This document shows positions 30,457 to 38,001 of a stretch of 38,046 nt of DNA, piece by piece. Under the pieces are notes generated by a model, which saw only the letters and a list, made by a program, of their open reading frames with translations, was not told where the DNA came from and did not search any database. The stretch comes from an uncultured Porphyromonadaceae bacterium (GTDB lineage Bacteria > Bacteroidota > Bacteroidia > Bacteroidales > Muribaculaceae): positions 1-38,046 of the forward strand of contig CAMNRO010000023.1 in NCBI GenBank assembly GCA_946553045.1. Reading direction: 5' to 3'. Numbering within the stretch: position 1 is the stretch's first letter; each line of letters begins with the position of its first letter. A program made the translations under genes and the position numbers.

Positions 30457-31134
30457 TTATTCCTCAGGTTCGGTCGACGATGACTTTTCGATTATCGTAG
30501 AGCCGTTATTATAGCCTTTGTACAACACTTTAATACCTTTTACATTCGGACGGTTCCAGATGCCACTTATATTGTAAGAGCCGAAGAAGTTGCCCGAAGC
30601 AGAGTCATAGCCGTCTTTCGCCTTGTAAACCACATGAATTTCAGGGTATTCATTATCGAGAGTGGTTATGTCGATATAGCAACGGAATTTTTCGAGAGTT
30701 GCGTTGGTAGGAAGAATCATACCGAGATTCAGGTACTCGCCCGAACGATATGCCTGCATGAAGCTGATTTCACCACTCTTCCAGTTATCGAGAGAATCGA
30801 CAACAGCGTCGAGGGGAGCTGCGCCGGCTCCGTAGGTAAGTCCGGCGTTGATGAGGTTTACGTTTCCGCTCACACCATGCTGGATTGTGCCAACAGGGCT
30901 GTAGACAATCACGATTCTCTTGCCGACCTGCTCCTTGTTGAGAGGTTTGGTGCTTGTAAGAGTGATGACGGGAGAGTCGTTGAGTTCGCGGAACGACATT
31001 ACAGAACCTGCGTCTGTGCTCGAATCAAGTGTCACAATGTCTGTGAAGTAAGCAACGGATTCGCTTCCGCCGCTGTTACAGGAGCCGAGAGAAAGCGCAG
31101 CTGCTGCAAGAACAAGATAATGTGTAAATTTCAT
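30457..31134 (-). CDS. NigD-like lipoprotein
   Basis: 225 aa with signal peptide and lipobox LGSC (Cys19). The body is beta-rich with the N- and C-domain layout of NigD-like proteins of Bacteroidota (YFTDIVTLDS, KRIVIVYSPVG, SGEYLNLGMILPTNATLE). Family function is unclear; members were named from a bacteriocin-linked locus, which is weak evidence. The acidic tail (STEPEE) is short. It starts 22 bp after the end of the sigma-barrel fusion gene, so it is a likely co-transcribed partner or target of that sensor. Confidence 0.7.
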   Translation of the reverse strand: MKFTHYLVLAAAALSLGSCNSGGSESVAYFTDIVTLDSSTDAGSVMSFRELNDSPVITLTSTKPLNKEQVGKRIVIVYSPVGTIQHGVSGNVNLINAGLTYGAGAAPLDAVVDSLDNWKSGEISFMQAYRSGEYLNLGMILPTNATLEKFRCYIDITTLDNEYPEIHVVYKAKDGYDSASGNFFGSYNISGIWNRPNVKGIKVLYKGYNNGSTIIEKSSSTEPEE

Positions 31135-31156
31135 TTTTTTGTTTTTTAATTATTAA

Positions 31157-32704
31157 TTAAAATGTTACTTTGAGACCTATTGGAATTGTAATTAGAGTTC
31201 TGTTTTCCTGCCAGTACGAGGGCGATGTAGACCCGTTCTTAAAATAGTGCTGAACCGAGGGCTCTACATAGCATCCTACAGCCGGCGTTATGGAATACTG
31301 AAGTCCGAGACCTGCATGAACCGATATTTCCGGCTTGGACTTCAGTTCCGGCAGTTCGACAGGGAGAGGAGAATTGCTATTTACCTGAATCTTTTCCTGT
31401 GTTCCTACCGGAAAGTCTACCGTCGCACCCGCGGTTGCATAGAATGAAAATTTCGAACGGCTATATACCGTATAATCAATCTTCAAAGGAATGCCGATAA
31501 AGTTTGACTTCACTACCCGGTCCACCTTAAGAGAGGTATATCTTATATTGGCTCTCATATAGGTATAGTTCAGACCTGTCTCAAGGCTCAGCCGCGAACT
31601 CAATTTCTTTGCAACTGAAATACCGACAGTTATCGGAATATCATAGTCAATTTCGCTATAGAACGATGGCGGAGGCAGAGGAACCGGCTCAGGCGCCTGC
31701 ATAATCAGGTCTGAAGGCAATTCGTAAGAGCGACTAACGTAATCACCTTCTGCCGAGGGCATTTGCGAACCGGCCGAATAGTGCGCTCCGAAACTCCAAC
31801 CGCCACTGGCGATAGCCTTGCGGGGAATGTTGAAGTCAGAGGCTTGCCGGTGCTCTTTGCCGGCCGGCAATAAGATGGTATCCGTACCGGCTGCGACAGA
31901 TTCTTCCGGTTTTCGAGACTCAGGAAGAGACGTATCGGCTATCGTATCAGCAACCACGCCGGCTGGTGTCTCAGCAGGCAAAACAGCAACAGCCTTACGG
32001 GGCCGCTCACTGCGCTCCTGAACGACAGAGGCAACAACAGGAGGCACAGACTCAACAACAGACCCACCTCTGCACTCTTCCGACGATACAACAGCAAGGT
32101 TGAGGCTGTCCTCGGGCAAAACACTACGGAAGCGGGCAACAAACGCACCAAGAGCAATAAGGAGAGAGAGGAGAATGAGCCCCACTTGCTTTTTACGCTC
32201 GATTATGAGTTTGCGCAACAGTGCTTTAGCGTGGAAAAGCTGTGAGGAAGATGTGTTTGGAGATATGCCGAGCATACGGCCTATTTCCTTATGCGATTTT
32301 CCTTCGAACACGGCAAGCTTGAAGACTGTCCGATAACCGTCGGGCAGCTGGTTGATAAGCTGCTCAAGCTCTTCGTAGCTTAGGATATCTTCAAGGTCGG
32401 GTATCTCGGGCACCTCGACGTCTTCGTCGAGTATGGTCATGACATCGAGATTGCTCAGATAATTCAGGCAAAGATTCTTCATGATAGTGCCCATCCAGAA
32501 CTCAAGACACTCAGGCTGTCGGACTTCAGATATATGAGTGAAGATGAGCACAAAACCATCGTGAAGAATATCCTCAACGCCCTTGCCGTCGTTCACATAA
32601 CGGTTGATAACCTTCATCATACGGCGGCTGTAGCGGCAATAAAGCGACTCCATCGCCTCCTTGCTGCCGGCCGAACACTGTTCTATGAGTTTTGCGTTAT
32701 CCAT
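31157..32704 (-). CDS. ECF sigma factor fused to TM helix and outer-membrane beta-barrel
   Basis: 515 aa in one uninterrupted frame. Residues 5-85 are sigma-70 region 2 (YCRYSRRMMKVINRY, DILHDGFVLIFTH, ECLEFWMGTIMKNLCLNYL); 111-165 are region 4 (LPDGYRTVFKLAVFEGKSHKE then IGRMLGISPNTSSSQLFHAK). A basic stretch ERKKQ (169-173) precedes one membrane helix (174-190), giving cytoplasmic N-terminus by the positive-inside rule. Residues 191-300 form a Pro/Ala/Val/Glu-rich linker, and 301-515 form a PorT-like beta-barrel with C-terminal Phe. Normally sigma and anti-sigma/barrel proteins are separate. A chain spanning both membranes, possibly released by proteolysis, is inferred. Neighbours: FocA operon upstream, NigD-like gene 22 bp downstream. 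Confidence 0.85.
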   Translation of the reverse strand: MDNAKLIEQCSAGSKEAMESLYCRYSRRMMKVINRYVNDGKGVEDILHDGFVLIFTHISEVRQPECLEFWMGTIMKNLCLNYLSNLDVMTILDEDVEVPEIPDLEDILSYEELEQLINQLPDGYRTVFKLAVFEGKSHKEIGRMLGISPNTSSSQLFHAKALLRKLIIERKKQVGLILLSLLIALGAFVARFRSVLPEDSLNLAVVSSEECRGGSVVESVPPVVASVVQERSERPRKAVAVLPAETPAGVVADTIADTSLPESRKPEESVAAGTDTILLPAGKEHRQASDFNIPRKAIASGGWSFGAHYSAGSQMPSAEGDYVSRSYELPSDLIMQAPEPVPLPPPSFYSEIDYDIPITVGISVAKKLSSRLSLETGLNYTYMRANIRYTSLKVDRVVKSNFIGIPLKIDYTVYSRSKFSFYATAGATVDFPVGTQEKIQVNSNSPLPVELPELKSKPEISVHAGLGLQYSITPAVGCYVEPSVQHYFKNGSTSPSYWQENRTLITIPIGLKVTF

Positions 32705-32771
32705 GTGATGAACTTACATAGATAAGAGAAGCAAAAACCCGATTACTGCATGAACGCAGTCGTGTTTAACA

Positions 32772-33569
32772 CTATTTAACGGCTTTCTGCGAATGTAGAT
32801 AATACTGCAGGGCTCCCACAAACAATGCGCCTCCGGCAATATTGCCGAGGGTAGCAGGAAGGAGATTTGCCATAAACAAGGTTCCGGCATCAAGCGGCGC
32901 ACCCTGCATCATGGCAAGCGGAAGAAAAAACATATTGGCAACACAGTGCTCATAACCAAGTGCCACGAATGCCATTACAGGAATCTCGCATGCCAGCAGT
33001 TTTTCGCCGAGACGGCGACCGCTGAGAGCAAGCCATACGGCCAGACACACACACCAGTTGGCACCGATACCTTTCAGAAAAATAACGCCGAAGGAGACAC
33101 TTGTCTTTGCCGTAGCCATGCCGGCAAGTGCGTCGGCATAACACGACGTAGACGTCAAACCCGGAATATAGACCAGAAAATATGCGAATGCAAGAGCACC
33201 CGCAAAATTGCCGAGCCAGACAAGAATCCAGTTGCGTATTATTTCAAGACCCGACAGACGCCCCTTGATGAAGGGAGGAATAAGGAGAGCGTTGTTGCCC
33301 GTAAAAAGGTCGGCGCCAAGTATCACCACAAGCATCAGACCTATCGGAAAGACCAGACCGCTCAGAAGACGCTGCAGTCCCGGATTGGCAGCCGTAATCT
33401 CGGGAAAACCAAAACCGATGAGAAGCGACAGAGTTCCACCGAGAGCTATATACGCACCGGCGAGCGCGCTGCCGGCAAAAAGACGGCCAAGAGGACGACG
33501 GCTTTTGGCTATACCGGCCGCTTCGGCGAGTTCTACAGTTTCAGAAGGTGTACGTACTGGCATGGGCAT
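32772..33569 (-). CDS. Formate/nitrite transporter (FocA/NirC family)
   Basis: 265-aa inner-membrane channel with six transmembrane helices (about 28-53, 67-90, 110-133, 157-182, 190-209 and 230-252). Family segments: GSALAGAYIALGG near the first helix, GADLFTGNN (channel-lining loop region), GANWCVCLAVW, GYEHCVANMFFLP with the conserved EHCVANM motif of helix 5, and NLLPATLGNIAGGALFVG. Transports formate, nitrite or hydrosulfide as a pentamer; substrate not readable here. Its start overlaps the stop of the Spy-like gene by one base, so it belongs to the sigma/anti-sigma operon and may be regulated by that sigma factor. Confidence 0.93.
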   Translation of the reverse strand: MPMPVRTPSETVELAEAAGIAKSRRPLGRLFAGSALAGAYIALGGTLSLLIGFGFPEITAANPGLQRLLSGLVFPIGLMLVVILGADLFTGNNALLIPPFIKGRLSGLEIIRNWILVWLGNFAGALAFAYFLVYIPGLTSTSCYADALAGMATAKTSVSFGVIFLKGIGANWCVCLAVWLALSGRRLGEKLLACEIPVMAFVALGYEHCVANMFFLPLAMMQGAPLDAGTLFMANLLPATLGNIAGGALFVGALQYYLHSQKAVK

Positions 33570-34060
33570 CAGCGTTTGTTTTCACGTGCGTTTCTGCGTT
33601 CGCCCCGGATACGGCGATGCTGCCGCATGAGCTCCTGGGTGAACTTCCGCTCGGCCTGTTTCAACATCACCATCTGACGAGGCGTCAGGACTTTCTTATA
33701 TTTCTCGTAATATTCCAGTTCTATATCCCCCTCTTGCTTCTTCTGGTTGTAAATAGCGTCAATGGCCGCGTCGGTTTCTTCGGGAGAAGCGTTTTCAGAA
33801 AGAGCGTTTTTTTCAAGCGCGCGTATTTCTGTTCCAAGATCCATTATGCGGTCTTCCATCTTGTCGTACAACTCGAAAAAAGCATTCTGCTGGTCTTTGG
33901 ACAGATTGAGCTCTTTTATAAAATAATCGTGCTTGTAAGCCCGTATCTGAGTGACATAGCGGTTGCGGTCTTCTTCGTTAAGAGCCTGCGCCGAAACTCT
34001 GGCCGAGAATACGAATACGGCAACGACTGCACATAGAATTGAAATAGTACGATTGAGCAT
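33569..34060 (-). CDS. Spy/CpxP-like periplasmic protein
   Basis: 163 aa. Signal peptide about 1-25 (ending ARVSAQ). The mature protein is helical and charged, with two LTxxQ-like elements, LNLSKDQQNAFFELYDKM and VLTPRQMVMLKQAERKF, the repeat signature of Spy/CpxP chaperones that sense misfolded envelope proteins. C-terminus very basic (RRIRGERRNARENKR). ATG 34060 is preferred over an upstream in-frame codon because the region before it lies against the anti-sigma gene stop. In the operon after the anti-sigma candidate, so it may modulate that pathway. Confidence 0.65.
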   Translation of the reverse strand: MLNRTISILCAVVAVFVFSARVSAQALNEEDRNRYVTQIRAYKHDYFIKELNLSKDQQNAFFELYDKMEDRIMDLGTEIRALEKNALSENASPEETDAAIDAIYNQKKQEGDIELEYYEKYKKVLTPRQMVMLKQAERKFTQELMRQHRRIRGERRNARENKR

Positions 34061-34070
34061 ATTACATGGT

Positions 34071-34544
34071 TTATTGAGGGAGCACAATATCATCGGGTAT
34101 CTCATCGGCAAAAAAATCTAAACCGGCATCAAGGCTTCCGTCTTCAACCATTTCGTCGACGACGTCCCACGAATCAATATCATCATAGACAAACTGCTCC
34201 AGAAAAGCGTCATTGTCAAGTGCTTCGGCAAGAACAGGATTGGAATCCATAGGCTGAAGCCGCCCGGTGCCGGAAAGCATTGTAAACAGTTGCAACATAA
34301 GCCATACACCGGCAAACATGGCCGCCATATAAACATATGGCCTTACAGTCTGCCATAATGTGCGGGGTGCAGACTCAGCTTCTATGTCGTCCGGGTGCTC
34401 GAGCTCGGGACGCTCAGGCAACTGTGCCGTCAGGCGTGCGGCAAACGAGTCGAAATAACCGTCGGGCACATCAAGCCCGGCCGAAGGCGTCGCAAGACCT
34501 TGCTTTCGGGCTGTTTCGAGTATATGAGGTTTATTCCGGTCCAT
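34071..34544 (-). CDS. Candidate membrane anti-sigma factor
   Basis: 157 aa. A cytoplasmic N-terminal part (1-68) contains VPDGYFDSFAARLTAQLPER (26-45), a segment typical of Bacteroidota anti-sigma-like proteins that sit beside ECF sigma genes. One membrane helix (about 70-90) and an acidic periplasmic C-terminal half (many Asp/Glu) follow. The ATG at 34544 is used; a TTG at 34556 is also in frame. The gene follows an ECF sigma gene by 50 bp. It would bind the sigma factor until an envelope signal; direct evidence is lacking. Confidence 0.7.
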   Translation of the reverse strand: MDRNKPHILETARKQGLATPSAGLDVPDGYFDSFAARLTAQLPERPELEHPDDIEAESAPRTLWQTVRPYVYMAAMFAGVWLMLQLFTMLSGTGRLQPMDSNPVLAEALDNDAFLEQFVYDDIDSWDVVDEMVEDGSLDAGLDFFADEIPDDIVLPQ

Positions 34545-34594
34545 ATTAACTGTCAATTTATTATATAGATGTGACTGCGTTTCGGCCCCAAGGT

Positions 34595-35161
34595 TTAATC
34601 ACCGTGGTCAAATCGCTCCATATACTTTTCAATTTTTTTTACGGCAAGATGGTATGAGGCTTTCAGAGCACCTACGGTAGTGCCGAGTATTTCAGAGATT
34701 TCCTCATACTTCATATCATCGAAATACTTCATATTGAACACAAGCCTCTGTTTATCAGGAAGCGTTGCCACAGCCTGACGAAGATGTGCTCCCAGAGACT
34801 CGCCATCGAGGTCGGGAGAGGCCGCAATACCTGCCGCGAGAGCGCCGTCAGGGTCATCGAGCGATACTCCGGCCCGGCGTTTCTCTTTTTCCAGAAAACT
34901 TATCGCCTCATTTATAGCTATTTTATGAAGCCATGTCGACAATTTTGCCTCTCCTCGGAAATTCTCAAGCGAATTCCAGGCCTTCATAAATGTATTCTGC
35001 AGCAAATCATCGGCATCGTCCGGATTAAGAACCATGCGTCGTATCTGCCAGTAGAGCGGACGGCTGTACTCGGCCACCATCTCACCGAAGGCGGCACGGA
35101 CAGTGGCAGGGTCGCGAAGCCTTGCCGTCAGATTGTCAATTTGTTCTTTCTTCTCGTCCAT
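34595..35161 (-). CDS. ECF-family RNA polymerase sigma factor
   Basis: 188 aa. Region 2 (about 24-92: EYSRPLYWQIRRMVLNPDDA, DDLLQNTFMKAWNSLENFRG, STWLHKIAINEAISFL) and region 4 (125-178: LPDKQRLVFNMKYFDDMKYE, ISEILGTTVGALKASYHLAVKK), with no region 1 or 3, are diagnostic. It directs RNA polymerase to stress- or envelope-responsive promoters. The ATG at 35161 is chosen because a -7 box lies only 7 nt upstream, so longer starts would be outside the transcript. First gene of the operon with anti-sigma, Spy-like and FocA genes. Confidence 0.93.
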   Translation of the reverse strand: MDEKKEQIDNLTARLRDPATVRAAFGEMVAEYSRPLYWQIRRMVLNPDDADDLLQNTFMKAWNSLENFRGEAKLSTWLHKIAINEAISFLEKEKRRAGVSLDDPDGALAAGIAASPDLDGESLGAHLRQAVATLPDKQRLVFNMKYFDDMKYEEISEILGTTVGALKASYHLAVKKIEKYMERFDHGD

Positions 35162-35168
35162 CGATGTG

Positions 35169-35176
35169 CAAAGATA
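35169..35176 (-). promoter_or_regulatory. -7 box (TATCTTTG), near-leaderless sigma operon promoter
   Basis: Exact TAnnTTTG box with 7 nt between it and the ATG at 35161; the mRNA leader would be only a few nucleotides. Confidence 0.6.
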
Positions 35177-35257
35177 CAAATTTTTCGGAATATCTGCACC
35201 AAGCGCGGACGCATGCTCTCTATTCTTTTATCTATATTGTGATAACGGCCAATGAGC

Positions 35258-35914
35258 TCACCATTCGAATCCGATTGTCGCACCGAAAGCATTCAGAGTA
35301 CCCGACGCGCCATTTCGGCAATAATTGTTGTTCGAAGTAAGCAATTGATAGGAGACGCCTATGCTGAAAGCCTGCTTCGGATTGGCTGAGTTCACCGGAA
35401 TACGAAGACCGATGGTCGGACGGAGGAAAAACTGCGCGCCATGCCCCATTGTAAAATCGGTCATCTCAAGATACTTTCCGCCGAGAAACCAGGCGGCTCC
35501 TATTTTGACATCGGCAAAGAACGACGTCGTCTTTGACGAACCGATATTGAACCTGAAATCAGAGAATACCGGCAACATCGCTTGAGTCCGGGTCGTCCGG
35601 CTGCCATAGTACCCCGGCGTTTCATAGATGGCATCATCGCCCCGCGACATTGCAACATCTATGCCGAGACCGGCCCCCATGAAAAACCACGGAGCATACT
35701 GAAACCCCTGCGATGTAGATATCCCGACAAAATTCGCCCGGTTAACACCGATTCCGGCCGTTCCCGTAAGATCGACATATCCTCGGTATGTGGCCGACCC
35801 GCTGAGAGCCGGAGATATCAGATTTGTAAGCTGGTTGGCAAGTTCATAATATTGCGCTCTGGCGCACGTGGCTGCTACAATAAATGCCACAATGAAAGAT
35901 AGACGTCTGAACAT
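35258..35914 (-). CDS. Small outer-membrane beta-barrel protein
   Basis: 218 aa with signal peptide (about 1-20, ending CARAQ) and alternating amphipathic strands to a C-terminal aromatic residue (FGATIGFEW), typical of 8- to 10-strand outer-membrane barrels. Gly-rich turns and strand segments such as FMGAGLGIDVAM, FFADVKIGAAWFLGG and FFLRPTIGLRIPV are visible. Function unknown. It is separated by 96 bp from the sigma operon and by an intergenic hairpin from the alanine-rich gene; a target of one of the sigma factors is possible (inference). Confidence 0.8.
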   Translation of the reverse strand: MFRRLSFIVAFIVAATCARAQYYELANQLTNLISPALSGSATYRGYVDLTGTAGIGVNRANFVGISTSQGFQYAPWFFMGAGLGIDVAMSRGDDAIYETPGYYGSRTTRTQAMLPVFSDFRFNIGSSKTTSFFADVKIGAAWFLGGKYLEMTDFTMGHGAQFFLRPTIGLRIPVNSANPKQAFSIGVSYQLLTSNNNYCRNGASGTLNAFGATIGFEW

Positions 35915-36004
35915 GGCTGTATCCTTTTCTTATTGAAACAAAAGCCGCCCGTCATAGTTCGGGCAGAGCAATCGCATCCCCCATAATTCGTATCATATAA
36001 TAAT

Positions 36005-36039
36005 GAAAGAGAGGCTGTCGACGTGACAACCTCTCTTTC
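36005..36039 (-). terminator. Hairpin after the alanine-rich gene
   Basis: Perfect 10-bp outer stem GAAAGAGAGG (36005-36014) and CCTCTCTTTC (36030-36039), with an inner TGTC/GACA pairing. The following T tract on the minus strand is weak, so termination may be inefficient. Confidence 0.55.
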
Positions 36040-36064
36040 AAGAGATTATTAAGACTGCTCCGGG

Positions 36065-36475
36065 TTATTCTCCTCGGAGTTTATCGGCAAGATCATCGAG
36101 GACGTCCGCGCCTTTCTCCATGGCGGAGGCTGCGACGCCCTTCACCTTGTCGACAATACCGCCGGCGGCTTCTTTTGTCTGGTTGAGAGCCGAATCCGGA
36201 TCCGACTTCTGCCGTTCGATAGCCTCCTGGGCTGCCGCGGCTGCCTGCGACAAACCTTCTTTGGCGTTGTTTACGGCTCCTGCGGCCTTTTCCTTTACAT
36301 TCTGAGCCACCTGGGCGGCCTTTTCTTTGAGTTGTGCGGCCTGATCGGCAGCACCGTCCTCAACGGCTTCCGCCTGTTGGCCTACGGCCACCTTTGCGGC
36401 GGCGGCAGATACCTTGGCCGCTTCAGCCGACACTTTTGCGGCAACTTGAGCCGCTTTCTGATGTGTAGATTTCAT
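36065..36475 (-). CDS. Alanine-rich amphipathic (LEA/apolipoprotein-like) protein
   Basis: 136 aa without signal peptide, almost entirely Ala, Lys, Glu, Gln, Asp and Val. Short repeats of about 11 residues (KVSAEAAKVSA, AAQLKEKAAQVA, NVKEKAAGAVN, NAKEGLSQAAA) form a long amphipathic helix, as in LEA-type or apolipoprotein-like bacterial proteins. It contains no Cys or Trp. Possible roles: membrane or protein protection under stress; nothing enzymatic is suggested. The composition makes database assignment unreliable. Confidence 0.6.
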   Translation of the reverse strand: MKSTHQKAAQVAAKVSAEAAKVSAAAAKVAVGQQAEAVEDGAADQAAQLKEKAAQVAQNVKEKAAGAVNNAKEGLSQAAAAAQEAIERQKSDPDSALNQTKEAAGGIVDKVKGVAASAMEKGADVLDDLADKLRGE

Positions 36476-36607
36476 ATTATTATAGTTTTAGTTTCATTAG
36501 TTCAATAAGAGAAACAAACAGTATGGCTCCCCGGTTCGAACGATGTGCTTTTGGCAGATATTTTTCATAAAAAGATTTAACAGTTGTGCAGCACACGAAA
36601 AAAAGCT

Positions 36608-36615
36608 TAACTTTG
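36608..36615 (+). promoter_or_regulatory. -7 box (TAACTTTG) of the SurA-like gene
   Basis: Exact TAnnTTTG match, 24 nt upstream of the ATG at 36640, which decides that start over an in-frame one at 36586. Confidence 0.6.
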
Positions 36616-36639
36616 CACAATCGATCGAATATACACATT

Positions 36640-38001
36640 ATGAAAATAAAGAAATTACTGCCTATTGCCGCTCTTCTGAGCGCCATCGGCCTATGGGCCG
36701 CAACTCCGGGCAACGTCATCGAAGAAGTGGCCTGGATGATAGGCGACGAACCAATCTATAAATCGGAAATCGAACGCATGTATCAGGAAATGCAGAGCGA
36801 ACGCGTTCCCATTGACGGCGACCCATACTGCATTATACCCGAACAGATTGCCATAGAGCGTCTGTTTCTGCACCAGGCCGACCTCGACACCATAGAAGTG
36901 CAGGAATCCATGGTGCAGATACAGCTCGACCAGCAGATGAACTATCTCATCAACAACCTCGGTTCTCGCGAGAAAGTAGAACAGTACTTCCGCAAGCCCT
37001 TCCCTGACATACGCGAGTACTATGCCGAAAATCTGCGCAACCGCTCGCGCATACAGCAGGTGCGCAGCAAACTCACCGAAGACATCAAGGTAACCCCCGG
37101 CGACGTTCGCCGATATTTCGACAAACTTCCCGCCGACAGCGTGCCTTTCATACCTCTGCAGGTAGAAGTGCAGCTTCTGACCTTGAATCCGGCGATTCCG
37201 CGCCAGGAAATCGACGATGTCAAGGCCCGTCTGCGCGACTATGCCGACCGTGTGAACCGTGGCGAAAGCGATTTTTCGACTCTTGCAATCCTCTACTCCG
37301 AAGACCCGGGCAGCGCACGCCGTGGTGGCGAAATGGGCTTCATGGGCCGTGGCCAGCTCGTGCCTGAGTTCGCAGCCGTTGCCTTCAACCTCAACGACCC
37401 CAAGAAAGTGTCTAAAATCGTTGAAACAGAATATGGCTTCCACATCATACAGCTCATCGAAAAACGCGGCGACCGTATCAACGCCCGCCATATCCTCCTC
37501 CGTCCGAAGGTAGCTGAAAAAGACCTAACCGAAGCTCTGGCACGACTCGACAGTATCCGCGTCGATGTCGTAGACCGCAATCTTCTTAAATTCGAAGACG
37601 CCGTGCGCCTTGTGTCACAGGATAAAGACACCCGCTTCAGCAACGGTGTGATGGTAAACGCCGAAAACGGTACGACCCGCTTCCAGATGTCGGAACTGCC
37701 CCAGGAAATCGCCAAGGCAATCAGCACAATGCAGCCCGGCGAGATTTCGCAGCCCTTCATCATGCGCGACCCCAAACGCGACCGCGAAATAGTAGCGATG
37801 GTCAAGCTGTCGTCACGCCTCGACTCTCACCAGGCCAACCTCGCCGACGACTATCAGACAATAAAAGACATGTACGAGAATGCCCGTCGCGAGGAGATTA
37901 TCAACAAATGGCTCGAAAACAAGATTAAAGACACCTACGTGCGCATCGAAGACGGCTGGAGAGGCTGCGACTTCAAGCACAAAGGCTGGATGTCCAACTA
38001 A
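36640..38001 (+). CDS. SurA-like periplasmic peptidyl-prolyl isomerase/chaperone
   Basis: 453 aa with signal peptide (about 1-21, ending LWAAT). An N-terminal chaperone helix bundle (22-165) is followed by two parvulin-type rotamase domains. The first (about 175-285) has FSTLAILYSEDPGSARRGGE, MGFMGRGQLVPEF and ETEYGFHIIQLIEKR; the second begins with RINARHILLRP and is more divergent. SurA helps outer-membrane barrel proteins such as LptD reach the BAM complex, so it fits this envelope-gene region functionally. The window ends 45 bp after its stop, so operon partners are unknown. Confidence 0.9.
   Translation: MKIKKLLPIAALLSAIGLWAATPGNVIEEVAWMIGDEPIYKSEIERMYQEMQSERVPIDGDPYCIIPEQIAIERLFLHQADLDTIEVQESMVQIQLDQQMNYLINNLGSREKVEQYFRKPFPDIREYYAENLRNRSRIQQVRSKLTEDIKVTPGDVRRYFDKLPADSVPFIPLQVEVQLLTLNPAIPRQEIDDVKARLRDYADRVNRGESDFSTLAILYSEDPGSARRGGEMGFMGRGQLVPEFAAVAFNLNDPKKVSKIVETEYGFHIIQLIEKRGDRINARHILLRPKVAEKDLTEALARLDSIRVDVVDRNLLKFEDAVRLVSQDKDTRFSNGVMVNAENGTTRFQMSELPQEIAKAISTMQPGEISQPFIMRDPKRDREIVAMVKLSSRLDSHQANLADDYQTIKDMYENARREEIINKWLENKIKDTYVRIEDGWRGCDFKHKGWMSN

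Noticed and set aside
31157..32704. Sigma-barrel fusion as a sequencing error joining two genes
   Set aside because: No frame change is needed: the frame runs without a stop from sigma region 4 directly into the membrane helix, with no ribosome-binding spacing between; still listed as the key check.
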